64,000 nt of DNA from positions 372,001 to 436,000 of the forward strand of contig JACJXZ010000006.1 of assembly GCA_020636375.1 (NCBI GenBank), in the 5' to 3' direction. This document shows positions 1 to 8,043 of this stretch, piece after piece. The translations under genes were made by a program, and so were the position numbers. The DNA is from Lewinellaceae bacterium. Its GTDB lineage: Bacteria > Bacteroidota > Bacteroidia > Chitinophagales > Saprospiraceae. The notes beneath the pieces are model-generated. The model ran no database searches. It saw only the letters and a program-made list of their open reading frames with translations, and was not told the DNA's origin. Every line of letters begins with the position of its first letter. Within the stretch, counting starts at the first letter, position 1.

Positions 1-1
1 G

Positions 2-904
2 GTGAGTTACTTCAAATTTGAAGGCAAATCTATAGAGCAGGAGCTGTTCGCCGGCGTGAACGGGCGCCCCCTCGGCGACATCCTGCAGAGCATGGCGCTG
101 GTGGGCGAAACAGCCTATCTGGTGCTCAACAACTCTCAGCGCATTGAGATTGTGGACGTCAATACGTTTGAATCGGAAGGCGCCATCGAGGTGCAGGGCT
201 CTCCCCGCTACTTTCTGCCCATCGACGACGAAACGGCCTACGTCTCCGACCTGTTCGGAGGAGTGATCCACGTGGTGAGCCTCTCCGGCCGGGCCGTTAC
301 CGCCTCCATACCCATGCCGCAGGGCTGGACCGAGCAGATGATCAAGGTGGGCACCGAAGTTTTCGTCGCCAGCCCCAGTTCCTCCGGCCAGGCACCCAAC
401 CGGCAGCTGTTCGTGGTCGACAGCGAAAATCACGTCCTGACAGACAGTATCGAAGTAGGCCTAAGCCCTACCGCCCTGGTGCAGGACGCCGGCGGCAAGC
501 TTTGGGCGCTCTGCTCCGGCGATTTTGATACCGGAACGCCCGGCGGGTTATATCAGGTGGACCCGCAAACCAAATCTGTCCTGCAAAGCTTCCCCTTCCC
601 GGACAACAACATCGGCTTCGCCCCCCGCCTGGCCATCGACCAGGCGGGCCAGCGGCTGTTTTATACGAAGATCGACCTGTACGCCATGCCGGTCAATGCC
701 GCCGCCCTGCCGGCCGCGCCGCTCATCCCCGCCGACGGCCGCGGCCTGTACGGCCTGGGCATAGAGCCGGGTACCGGCTACATCTGGCTCGGCGACGCGG
801 GCGACTACAAGAGCCGGCAGATGATCTACCGCTACGACCGGGAGGGGAATTTGCTGGATGAAGCGCTGGCGGGCGTGGCGCCGAATGGGTTTTGGTTTTA
901 TTGA
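2..904 (+). CDS. YncE-like beta-propeller protein, 5' partial
   Basis: The reading frame is open from the window edge, so the true start and any signal peptide lie upstream; 300 residues are visible. It has the repeating pattern of a YncE / DUF5074-type propeller: blades with V-D-V/V-V-D strands, short G-rich turns and phrases such as 'IEIVDVNTFE', 'LFVVDSENH' and 'GLYQVDPQTKS'. In Bacteroidota such proteins are usually exported lipoproteins lying near TonB-dependent receptors, but the upstream neighbour is not visible. The C-terminus ends in 'GFWFY' with no sorting domain. The precise role and ligand are unknown. Confidence 0.7.
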   Translation: MSYFKFEGKSIEQELFAGVNGRPLGDILQSMALVGETAYLVLNNSQRIEIVDVNTFESEGAIEVQGSPRYFLPIDDETAYVSDLFGGVIHVVSLSGRAVTASIPMPQGWTEQMIKVGTEVFVASPSSSGQAPNRQLFVVDSENHVLTDSIEVGLSPTALVQDAGGKLWALCSGDFDTGTPGGLYQVDPQTKSVLQSFPFPDNNIGFAPRLAIDQAGQRLFYTKIDLYAMPVNAAALPAAPLIPADGRGLYGLGIEPGTGYIWLGDAGDYKSRQMIYRYDREGNLLDEALAGVAPNGFWFY

Positions 905-1021
905 GGTATAGGTTTGCAACAGTTTTTCTAACAATAGTCCGTGGTATTTTTCCTCACGCGGAGAAACAAGTGATTGACTATCAATAGATTGCAACCCATT
1001 TGGGCTACCATTCTAACGTTA

Positions 1022-1145
1022 GACACTGTTGATCGTTGATCGTTGTCGGTTGTTGGTTGCCGGGTCTTCGGCATCAACCTGGTGCCAATTATTGGCTGCC
1101 AACAGTTGGGAACAACAATCAACGGTCAACAATCAACGGCCAACT
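1022..1145. repeat. Foldback with GTTG-rich and CAAC-rich arms
   Basis: The left arm is a run of degenerate GTTG/GATC heptamers and the right arm a run of CAAC-containing heptamers that is roughly its reverse complement, around a centre containing CCGGGTCTTCGGC. The same layout, with related heptamers and a similar CCGGG-type centre, recurs at 12817-12926. No gene is visible here. Confidence 0.75.
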
Positions 1146-1154
1146 TGTCCAGCA

Positions 1155-1188
1155 TTAGACGGGTAGCCCTCATTGGCTACCCGTCTAA
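1155..1188. repeat. Perfect 14-bp hairpin of the A-type repeat arm
   Basis: TTAGACGGGTAGCC at 1155-1168 is followed, after a 6-nt loop, by its exact reverse complement at 1175-1188. The same 14-mer closes the A-type elements at 1438-1451 and 26317-26330. The right half is the outer left arm of the A element that continues at 1361 after the nested B element. Confidence 0.85.
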
Positions 1189-1189
1189 G

Positions 1190-1359
1190 GGATTGCGCAA
1201 TAATAAGTTACACAGAATAGACGAAGTTATTTTGTGCGCTAACAAGGCGAAAAACGCAGACATAGCGGGGCTACGGCGTCCCGCTCAATCTGAGCGGGAT
1301 CAACGCAGTTAGCGCGCAAAAGAACGAGTCTAAATGGGTAATTTATTTTTGCGCAATCC
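1190..1359. mobile_element. B-type foldback element (MITE-like), nested, with 5-bp duplication
   Basis: The terminal inverted repeats GGATTGCGCAA (1190-1200) and TTGCGCAATCC (1349-1359) are perfect. Inside them the arms keep pairing for roughly 50 bp with mismatches. The unpaired core starts AAGGCG and contains ACATAGCGGGGCTACG. The element is flanked by CTAAG at 1185-1189 and 1360-1364. Removing the element and one CTAAG restores a continuous A-type arm like that at 26229-26250. No protein is encoded, so mobilisation would have to be in trans. Confidence 0.8.
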
Positions 1360-1360
1360 C

Positions 1361-1451
1361 TAAGGCTGGACACTCCATGCCTCCTGCACACGCTTGGCCT
1401 CGACTCCGCTCGGCTTTCCCCTTTCTGCTGTCCAACCTTAGACGGGTAGCC
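1361..1451 (+). repeat. A-type foldback element, copy 1 (interrupted)
   Basis: The core reads GGACACTCC, then TGCCTCCTGCACACGCTT, then GGCCTCGACTCCGCTCGGC, and ends in the arm closing with TTAGACGGGTAGCC (1438-1451). It matches 26229-26330 almost base for base and, in reverse orientation, the core of 21184-21288. Its left arm (from 1175) is split by the B element at 1190-1359. Confidence 0.85.
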
Positions 1452-1505
1452 AAACGCTACGAAGTATTGTTCTAAGGGACGGACATCCGACGTACTTTAC
1501 CCAAG

Positions 1506-1606
1506 TTCGATATGTAGGCCCCAACTTTTCACTAGCCCAGTTTTTGCGGTCCGCCGTCGACCGTCAGCCGTTAACCGTCCGCCGAGGTTGGGGTCTACAT
1601 ATCGAA
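1506..1606. repeat. Inverted repeat upstream of purC
   Basis: Arms of 20 bp at 1506-1525 and 1587-1606 pair with a single mismatch. The interior holds degenerate CCGTC-GCC heptamers. It ends about 75 bp before the purC start, so it lies in or near the purC leader. It could act as a cruciform or RNA hairpin, or simply be another foldback insertion; the sequence does not decide. Confidence 0.75.
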
Positions 1607-1679
1607 AACCGGTTTAGATATCAATATCTTATGCGAATCCAGAGCTATAAAACCCTACCTTTAGGCCAAAAAACAGCCT

Positions 1680-2642
1680 ATGCCAACACTGCCCAAGGCC
1701 GTCCTGGAAACCCGCTTCCGGTTTCCGGGGCAGACGGATTTCTATCGAGGGAAAGTGCGCGATGTCTACACCATCGGCGACAAACTGGTGATGGTCGCAT
1801 CCGACCGCATCTCTGCCTTCGACCACATCCTGCCCCGCCCCATCCCCTACAAGGGGCAGGTGCTCAACCAGATCGCCGCCCACTTCCTGGAAGCTACCCG
1901 CGAAATTGCCCCCAACTGGCTCCTGGCCACCCCCGACCCCAACGTGGCGGTGGGCGTCGCCTGCGAACCCTACAAGGTGGAAATGGTCATCCGCGGCTAC
2001 CTGGCCGGCCACGCGTGGCGGGAATACAAAGCCGGCAAGCGGCTGCTCTGCGGCGTCCGCCTGCCGGAAGGCATGAAAGAAAGCGACCCCTTCCCGGCAC
2101 CCATCATCACGCCCGCCACCAAGGCGGAGCAAGGCCACGACGAAGACATCAGCCGGGAGGAGATCATCGCCCGGGGCATCGTCCCGGAGGAAGAGTACGT
2201 ACAACTGGAACAATACACCCGTGCCCTTTTCCGGCGCGGCACGGAGATGGCGGCCAGGCAGGGCCTGATCCTGGTGGATACGAAGTACGAGTTCGGCAAA
2301 AAGGATGGGAAGATCTACGTCATCGACGAAATCCACACCCCGGACAGCTCCCGCTATTTTTATCAGGAGGGCTACGAAGAGCGCCAGGCCCGGGGCGAAC
2401 GCCAGCAGCAACTCAGCAAGGAATTCGTCCGGGAATGGCTGATGGCCCACGGCTTCCAGGGGCTGGAGGACCAGCTCATGCCCGTCATGCCGGATGCCTT
2501 CGTCGAACAGATCTCTGAGCGGTACATCGAACTCTACGAACGCATTACGGGCAGGGTGTTCGAACGGGCAGAACAGGAGGAGGACATCGAAGAGCGGATA
2601 TTAAAAAACGTGACGGATTATCTGGAGGGAAGGCAGGCGTAA
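1680..2642 (+). CDS. purC: Phosphoribosylaminoimidazole-succinocarboxamide synthase
   Basis: SAICAR synthetase joins CAIR and L-aspartate with ATP in de novo purine synthesis, in the cytoplasm. The 320-residue protein has the family signatures in order: 'GKVRDVY' near residue 23, 'SDRISAFDHIL' near 41, 'IRGYLAGHAWREY' near 105, 'LVDTKYEFG' near 199 and 'DEIHTPDSSRYF' near 215. It is of the longer type (about 300 residues or more) rather than the roughly 240-residue E. coli form. The ATG at 1680 gives a complete N-terminus. It stands alone, with repeat-filled spacers on both sides; no other pur gene is nearby. Confidence 0.96.
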   Translation: MPTLPKAVLETRFRFPGQTDFYRGKVRDVYTIGDKLVMVASDRISAFDHILPRPIPYKGQVLNQIAAHFLEATREIAPNWLLATPDPNVAVGVACEPYKVEMVIRGYLAGHAWREYKAGKRLLCGVRLPEGMKESDPFPAPIITPATKAEQGHDEDISREEIIARGIVPEEEYVQLEQYTRALFRRGTEMAARQGLILVDTKYEFGKKDGKIYVIDEIHTPDSSRYFYQEGYEERQARGERQQQLSKEFVREWLMAHGFQGLEDQLMPVMPDAFVEQISERYIELYERITGRVFERAEQEEDIEERILKNVTDYLEGRQA

Positions 2643-2653
2643 CCGGAGATGCC

Positions 2654-2815
2654 AGGAGCCTGTCGGAGAAGTGGTGATGAGGCGAGAGCGCGCAAATATT
2701 GTTTTGAACAAGGCGCGAGGAAGGAACATAGTGGCGCTACGTGACTGACAAGCAACGAAGTTCAGAACAATATTTGTCGTTCGCAGCCCGTCAAGTGCTT
2801 CTCCGACAGGCTCCT
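2654..2815. mobile_element. B-type foldback element, copy 2
   Basis: An 18-bp perfect terminal inverted repeat begins AGGAGCCTGTCGG. A second inner pair (CAAATATTGTT...AACAATATTTG) flanks a core starting AAGGCGCGAGG and containing ACATAGTGGCGCTACG. The core matches the copy at 1190-1359, while the arms are unrelated in sequence. It sits between purC and the convergent Omp85 gene. I see no clear target-site duplication. Confidence 0.75.
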
Positions 2816-2914
2816 AGGCCCTGTTCGGCATTCGCCGGTTGCCACCAAGCCCCCCCTGCAAACTGCGAACAGCAAACAGCAAACAGCGAACAGCGAACAG
2901 CCCCCCGCCCCCAC

Positions 2915-4315
2915 CTATATATTCGCTTCGAAGTGCAAAAACAGCCCATGCTCCAGGAGGTGGTTATAACTGTACTGCACCCGGAAGACCTTATCGTAGT
3001 ACATCACGATGTCCAGCCCCAGGCCCCCGCCCCATAACATCTGGTTGCTCATCGGGTTGATCGCGCTCGTGTAGGGGTCGTTGACGAAACCCGTCCCCTG
3101 GTTGAGGTTCAGGTAGATCTTGACGGGCATTTTCCGGAACGTTTCCAGCGGGATGTACTTGCCGAACCTGACCTCCTTCTGCAAGAGGCAAAACCGGAGA
3201 AACGCCTTCGCCACTACCAGGTCCATCCCGTTGATCACGTAATATTCATACCCGGGAAGGTTGTTCCTGCCAAACCCAAACGCCCGGTATTCATTGAACG
3301 GCTGCTGCCGGCGGATCAGGGAAAGTTTCGTGCTGAGCAAAAAACCGGCGCTCCAGTGGCGGTTCATAGAAAAGTACTGGTCGTAATTCGCTTTCAGGGT
3401 CAGCCCGTTCCGGTCTTTGTAAAAACCCAGGCCCTCCTTCAGGATCTCGGCGGAGAACATATTTCCCGAAAGGGGGTAGGAGCGCACGTCCCGGCGGTCG
3501 TAGGCAAAGCTGTACTGCAGGAAAAAGGCGCGCTGAAGTTTCCGCCCATCCAGGAAGAAGTCGGGGTTGAGTTCGGTGGCGACCAGTTCGCCGATGCGGT
3601 TTTGCTGAAAGCGGGCCCGAAAGCTGTGGAACAGGTGGTGGCCAGGCCGGTAGACCAGCCCCACGTCCGCCCAGAATCTCTGGTAAATGAACCGGTCATC
3701 CGGATCTTTGAAAAAAAGCTGTTTATTGTCTACGGAATTGTAATTCAGCTCCCGGTTGCGGGCGAAAGAGAGGTCCACGACCGTTCCCAGCGTCTGCGCC
3801 CGGTCGATAAACGGCAGGGAGTAATGCAGCGAGTAACTCTGCGTATACCCATGCTTGGCGTTCAGCTTCAGCTTGTCGCGCTGCCCGGAAAAGTTGGTGT
3901 GGGTGAATTCGATCCCGAAATTGATCCGCTGGAGGGAGCGGTTCTGCTCTACCCACCAAACGTTGAAGTTGCGGTCGATGAGCTCGAAAATGGGCACCGG
4001 ATAGAGGTACCAGGTTTCCGCGACCACAATGCGGATGTTGACTTTGTTGTCGCCCTCCTCCTCCACCGTAATCTCGGCATCATTGAACAGCCCGGTATTC
4101 ATGACCAGTTGCCGGCTCTGCTCCAGCTGCTGGCCGAACAGGGAGTCGGGGACCACATCCCCGGCGCCGAAAAGCATTTCCCGCAGTATGATTTCATCCC
4201 TGGTTTTCTGGTTGCCTTCTACCGTGATCTCATTGATGTAAACAACCTTATCCTTGGCCGGATCCTGGCCCAGAGCAGCAAAAAGGGACAAAAAGCATAG
4301 CAGCAGCGTTTTCAT
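2915..4315 (-). CDS. BamA/TamA-like Omp85 outer-membrane protein with one POTRA domain
   Basis: The 466-residue protein has a signal peptide (MKTLLLCFLSLFAALG), one POTRA-like domain at about residues 24-105 ('VVYINEITVEGNQKTRDEIILREM') and a beta-barrel to the C-terminus, with barrel strands such as 'LSLIRRQQ' and 'GFGRNNLPGYEYY'. Canonical BamA has five POTRA domains and more than 750 residues, so this is a short Omp85 relative of the kind found in extra copies in Bacteroidota. It may insert or export a specific outer-membrane or surface protein; the substrate is unknown. It is transcribed towards purC and is upstream-adjacent to the trehalase gene on the same strand across an 89-bp gap. 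Confidence 0.8.
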   Translation of the reverse strand: MKTLLLCFLSLFAALGQDPAKDKVVYINEITVEGNQKTRDEIILREMLFGAGDVVPDSLFGQQLEQSRQLVMNTGLFNDAEITVEEEGDNKVNIRIVVAETWYLYPVPIFELIDRNFNVWWVEQNRSLQRINFGIEFTHTNFSGQRDKLKLNAKHGYTQSYSLHYSLPFIDRAQTLGTVVDLSFARNRELNYNSVDNKQLFFKDPDDRFIYQRFWADVGLVYRPGHHLFHSFRARFQQNRIGELVATELNPDFFLDGRKLQRAFFLQYSFAYDRRDVRSYPLSGNMFSAEILKEGLGFYKDRNGLTLKANYDQYFSMNRHWSAGFLLSTKLSLIRRQQPFNEYRAFGFGRNNLPGYEYYVINGMDLVVAKAFLRFCLLQKEVRFGKYIPLETFRKMPVKIYLNLNQGTGFVNDPYTSAINPMSNQMLWGGGLGLDIVMYYDKVFRVQYSYNHLLEHGLFLHFEANI

Positions 4316-4404
4316 GGGGTGGATATTATAAAATGTAACGGTGTTGCGGCATCATGGTATTGTGCTCTAAAACCATAATGCCATAAGACCGCAAAACCGG
4401 TTCC

Positions 4405-6000
4405 CTACTCCTCCATCAACAGCCTCAGCAGCACCCCGTTCGTCCAGCCGAACCCATCCTGCACGGGATACTCGCCGCCGCCGGCCAGGAGGCTCATATC
4501 TTCAACATTATATTTTTCGACCATTTTGCCGGTGTTCCGGTAGACCCTGACGTTGAGGCCGGCCCAGCGGTCTTTCACCTTGTCCGCCAGCTCGTTGAAG
4601 CCATAGTTGCGCAGGCCGCGGATGCTCACCCATTGCAGGGGCGCCCAGCCGTTGGGGGCGTCCCATTGCTGGCCGGTGGCATTGAGGGTGGTCACCAGGC
4701 CGCCGGCTTTCAGGAAGTCGCGCCCGAGAACGGCGGCCACCCTTTCGGCCTGGGCGGGGATGGCGAGGTTGAAAAACAGAGGGAAAACGCCCGCCAGCGA
4801 CGGCACGTCGATGAGGGAATCGCCAGGGAAGTCGTAATCTTTGAAGAAGCCCGAGGCGTCGTCCCAGCAATAGCGGAGGATAGCCTGGTGGCGTTGCTGT
4901 GCCCGTTGCTGCAGGATGGTCCCGTTTTCCATATCGCCAGCCTGGAGATAAGCCCCGGCGAGGGTTTGCTCCAGGTTGTAGAGCAGGCAGTTGAGGTCGA
5001 CGGGTATGATGTCGTTGGTATGGATGGTGTGCAGGTTTTGCTTGTCGGCCAGCCAGCGGCTGGAGAAATCCCAGCCCGACTCGCAGGCAGCGCGGATATG
5101 GCGGTAGACTTCCCCGGCATCGCGGCCGCTCTTTTCGGCCGTCTCCACGTCGTCGCGGTACATCTCGGCGCGGGGGTAATCGCCCCGGTCCCAGTAACGG
5201 TTGAGGAGGCTGCCGTCCTTCAGCCGCACGACGTGTTCGGCGGTAGGGCTGCCGGCATTGACCTCATCCATGCCGCGCATCCAGAAGGCGTACTCCTTTT
5301 CCAGTTGGGGCAGGTACTTCTGGTACACATCGGCACCCTTCCCGGCGGCCAGCAGTTGCACCATGGAAGCAAAGAAGGGAGGCTGGGAACGGGTCAGGAA
5401 GTAGTCGCGGTTGCCGTTGGGGATGAATCCGATGGTATCGATCAGGTAGGCAAAATTGTCGATCATATTTTCGATCATATCCGACTTGCCGGCGGCCTGC
5501 AGCCCCAGCATGGTGAAGTAGCTGTCCCAGTAATAAATCTCTCCGAAGCGCCCGCCGGGCACGATATAGGGGTTGGGCAGCGGGATGAGGGTGCCGCGCA
5601 CGGCGGCAGTGTCGTCGGGCTGCCGGGTGAGCACCGGCCAGAGTTCGTTGATGTGTTCGGCGGCGCTGCGGCTGGTATCGCTCTGGTATCCGGAGGCGTA
5701 CTGTTTGGGCAGTTCAAAATTTTCGAGGACGAAATCCTTTAAGTCGAACCCCTCCAGGCCTTTGGCCGCCTCGTATTTGTCGAGGATTTCATCGGTGGGG
5801 TATTTGGGCGTACAGTCCACGAAGGTCTTGCCATCCGGGAAGACCTGGTTCATCTGGACGGCGACGAAGAGTTCGCCGAAACGCTCCTGCGGCGGGAGGT
5901 TCTGCTTGGTTTCCCGGTATTCGGCGACGCCCTCCGGTGCCTGCCGGCAGGCGGTGGCCATTGTAATCAGCATGATCAGGATCCAATGAAGGTGTTTCAT
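4405..6000 (-). CDS. treA: Trehalase, GH37 family, predicted lipoprotein
   Basis: Hydrolyses alpha,alpha-trehalose to two glucose molecules. Of 531 residues, the first 20 form a lipoprotein signal with lipobox ('MATAC'), placing the enzyme in the periplasm or on an outer-membrane leaflet. GH37 signatures are 'PGGRFGEIYYWDSY' near residue 149 and 'QWDAPNGWAPLQW' near 447. The catalytic acid is expected in 'ESGWDFSSRW' and the base in 'MVEKYNVED', both intact. The usual periplasmic TreA is soluble; the lipobox is a local variation. No trehalose transporter or phosphotrehalase is adjacent. Confidence 0.93.
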   Translation of the reverse strand: MKHLHWILIMLITMATACRQAPEGVAEYRETKQNLPPQERFGELFVAVQMNQVFPDGKTFVDCTPKYPTDEILDKYEAAKGLEGFDLKDFVLENFELPKQYASGYQSDTSRSAAEHINELWPVLTRQPDDTAAVRGTLIPLPNPYIVPGGRFGEIYYWDSYFTMLGLQAAGKSDMIENMIDNFAYLIDTIGFIPNGNRDYFLTRSQPPFFASMVQLLAAGKGADVYQKYLPQLEKEYAFWMRGMDEVNAGSPTAEHVVRLKDGSLLNRYWDRGDYPRAEMYRDDVETAEKSGRDAGEVYRHIRAACESGWDFSSRWLADKQNLHTIHTNDIIPVDLNCLLYNLEQTLAGAYLQAGDMENGTILQQRAQQRHQAILRYCWDDASGFFKDYDFPGDSLIDVPSLAGVFPLFFNLAIPAQAERVAAVLGRDFLKAGGLVTTLNATGQQWDAPNGWAPLQWVSIRGLRNYGFNELADKVKDRWAGLNVRVYRNTGKMVEKYNVEDMSLLAGGGEYPVQDGFGWTNGVLLRLLMEE

Positions 6001-6193
6001 TGTTTTGCAGTCAGTTGTTGGTTGTCAGCATTGGTTATCGCTCAACGGTAAATATAACGGAACTTAACCATTTTATCATAACTTGCAGGAGCAAGTGCGC
6101 AATTGTATTTTTCCCGACGTGGCAGGAAACAATTTTTTCCGCCACGCAGCTTTTGGCGCATTTTTTCCCGTACGGACGAGAGAAGCAACATCC

Positions 6194-6757
6194 ATGTCCG
6201 AAGAGAAGATCAACCTGACCCTCATTCTTCAAGGATGCCAGCGGGGCAGCCGGAATAGCCAGCAGAAGCTTTACGAGCACTTCTATGGCTACGCGATGAA
6301 TATATGCCTGCGCTATTCCAGGAACCGGGAAGAGGCGGTGGAGATCCTGAACGACGCCTTCCTCAAAGTATTTACCAGGCTTGACCAATACGACCCGTCC
6401 TTTCCGTTTCGGGGATGGCTGCGCCGCATCCTGATCCATGCGGCTATCGATTACCACCGGAAGAACCACAAGCATGCCCCAAACCTGGAGCTGACGCCAC
6501 TGTCGGACGTAGCCGAAGAGGAGGTGCCCATGCCCAAGATTTCTCCGGACGAGGATATGCTTCCCATCCTCCAGCAATTGACTCCCGCTTACCGGATGGT
6601 TTTCATCCTTTTCGTGATGGACGGATACAAGCACCACGAAATTGCGGAAATGCTGGACATCAGCGTGAGCACCTCCCGCTCGAACCTGCTGCGGGCCAAG
6701 GAAAAGCTTCGGGCTTTGCTGGAAAAAGGGAGGGGCAAAACGGCAAAAACAAATTGA
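6194..6757 (+). CDS. ECF-family RNA polymerase sigma factor
   Basis: The 187-residue protein has a sigma-70 region 2 at about residues 25-90 ('NREEAVEILNDAFLKVF', 'FRGWLRRILIHAAIDYHRK') and region 4 at about 122-175 ('YRMVFILFVMDGYKHHEIAEML', 'SVSTSRSNLLRAKEKL'). An in-frame start exists further upstream at 6083, but MSEEKINLTLIL at 6194 matches the family N-terminus and is preferred. The stop is followed after one base by the start of a membrane-anchored partner, so the two are co-transcribed and probably translationally coupled. This suggests the partner controls the sigma factor. Confidence 0.9.
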   Translation: MSEEKINLTLILQGCQRGSRNSQQKLYEHFYGYAMNICLRYSRNREEAVEILNDAFLKVFTRLDQYDPSFPFRGWLRRILIHAAIDYHRKNHKHAPNLELTPLSDVAEEEVPMPKISPDEDMLPILQQLTPAYRMVFILFVMDGYKHHEIAEMLDISVSTSRSNLLRAKEKLRALLEKGRGKTAKTN

Positions 6758-6758
6758 G

Positions 6759-8021
6759 ATGGACGATTTTTTCCAACAATTTCGGGAAAACCTGGAGAAC
6801 CGGCCGGAACCGGCTTTCGAGGAAAGAGACTGGCGGGGCATGGAGCGGTTGCTGGACGAGCAGGGCAAAAAGCGGCCTTTCGCTCCGGCCTGGTGGTGGG
6901 TTCTTCCCTTCCTGATCTTGTTGCTGGCCGCCAACGCGTTTGTTTTGCTGGAGCAAAGAAAGGCCAACCAAAAGCTCAGCGAGCTGGCGAGCCGGCGGGA
7001 TACCGTTTACCATACCCGGGTGGTTTACCTCACCGACACCATTTACCAAACCGTGGTGGCCGGGGAAAAACAGGCAGCACCGGCTGCTCCCCTTCCGGTT
7101 GCCGGCTGGAGCCGCCTGTTTCAGGGCCGCTTCACCCCGCTCCTGGAGGATGGGCCGCCCTCTGCCGGACTGTTCGCGACCGGCAGTGCCCGGCCTTTGG
7201 CCGCCCCGCTGCGCTCCGGCGAGCGGCAAGAAGGCACGGCACCCACTGAAACGGCCGCTGAAGCAGAAGAAGCCGTCGGCGAAGGGCCCGGCCTCCTACT
7301 GGCGCCGATCGCCGACAAGGGCCTGCCCCCCTTTCTTTCTGCGCAGCGCCCCACGCTCCCGAAGCTGACGCTGGAACCAGTGACCGTGAAAAGGAAAAAA
7401 ACTTTCGTCCAATACGTCTATCCCCTGCGCCCCAAGGGCCTTCATCTGGGCCTGGGCGGCGGCGGCGTTTTCCCCTTCAGCCGGACGCTCACGCGGCAGG
7501 CCGGAGGGCTGGCCGGCCTGCAGCTGGCTGTTGAGTTCTCCCCGCAAATCCGGATGTGGATGGATGCCAGTTATTTCAAAATATACATCGAGACGGACCG
7601 AATGGACGAGTCCATCGGCGTCCCGGCGGTAGCCCCCCCTACCGATGAATTCGCCTTTCTGAAAGCGGAAGTACCGCAACCGACCCTGCAGTTCTCGGCG
7701 GGCATGCAGTATGTGTTCCTGCCCTCCGGCAAGTGGCACCCCTTCGCCGGATTGGGCTACGGCACCGTTTCCCTGCTGCCGCACGACGTTATCTACGAAT
7801 TCGTCAACCCCCTCACCGGCGAAGAGTGGAATTTCGACGGCAGCGTGCCCGGCGGCACCTGGAAAGGCGGCTTTGTTTTTTTCCAGGGCGGGCTGGAGCA
7901 CGAGTTCTCCCAACGGTGGAGGGCACAGCTGAGTGCCAGTTACCGCACCAACTGGAACAATGTCGGCTCCTCGTCTCCCAGGATACTGGGGGCACGTGGG
8001 GGATTGATGTATAAGTTTTAA
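6759..8021 (+). CDS. Single-TM protein with C-terminal outer-membrane-type barrel; possible anti-sigma partner
   Basis: Three regions are visible in 420 residues: a short charged N-terminus (1-43, 'WRGMERLLDEQ'), one hydrophobic helix at about 46-66 ('WWVLPFLILLLAANAFVLL') with no signal cleavage site, and a proline/alanine-rich linker followed from about residue 225 by a porin/opacity-type beta-barrel ending in the aromatic terminus 'YKF'. Position directly after an ECF sigma gene and the acidic N-terminus suggest sigma binding. The barrel suggests the C-terminus reaches the outer membrane, so the chain would span the envelope. Sigma control is inferred from context; no zinc-finger anti-sigma motif is present. 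Confidence 0.6.
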   Translation: MDDFFQQFRENLENRPEPAFEERDWRGMERLLDEQGKKRPFAPAWWWVLPFLILLLAANAFVLLEQRKANQKLSELASRRDTVYHTRVVYLTDTIYQTVVAGEKQAAPAAPLPVAGWSRLFQGRFTPLLEDGPPSAGLFATGSARPLAAPLRSGERQEGTAPTETAAEAEEAVGEGPGLLLAPIADKGLPPFLSAQRPTLPKLTLEPVTVKRKKTFVQYVYPLRPKGLHLGLGGGGVFPFSRTLTRQAGGLAGLQLAVEFSPQIRMWMDASYFKIYIETDRMDESIGVPAVAPPTDEFAFLKAEVPQPTLQFSAGMQYVFLPSGKWHPFAGLGYGTVSLLPHDVIYEFVNPLTGEEWNFDGSVPGGTWKGGFVFFQGGLEHEFSQRWRAQLSASYRTNWNNVGSSSPRILGARGGLMYKF

Positions 8022-8043
8022 CCGGTTTTCAAAACCACGCAAA

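Noticed and set aside
1043..1312. Small protein encoded in the purC upstream spacer
   Set aside because: The frame runs across two foldback repeats; coding potential comes only from repeat sequence.
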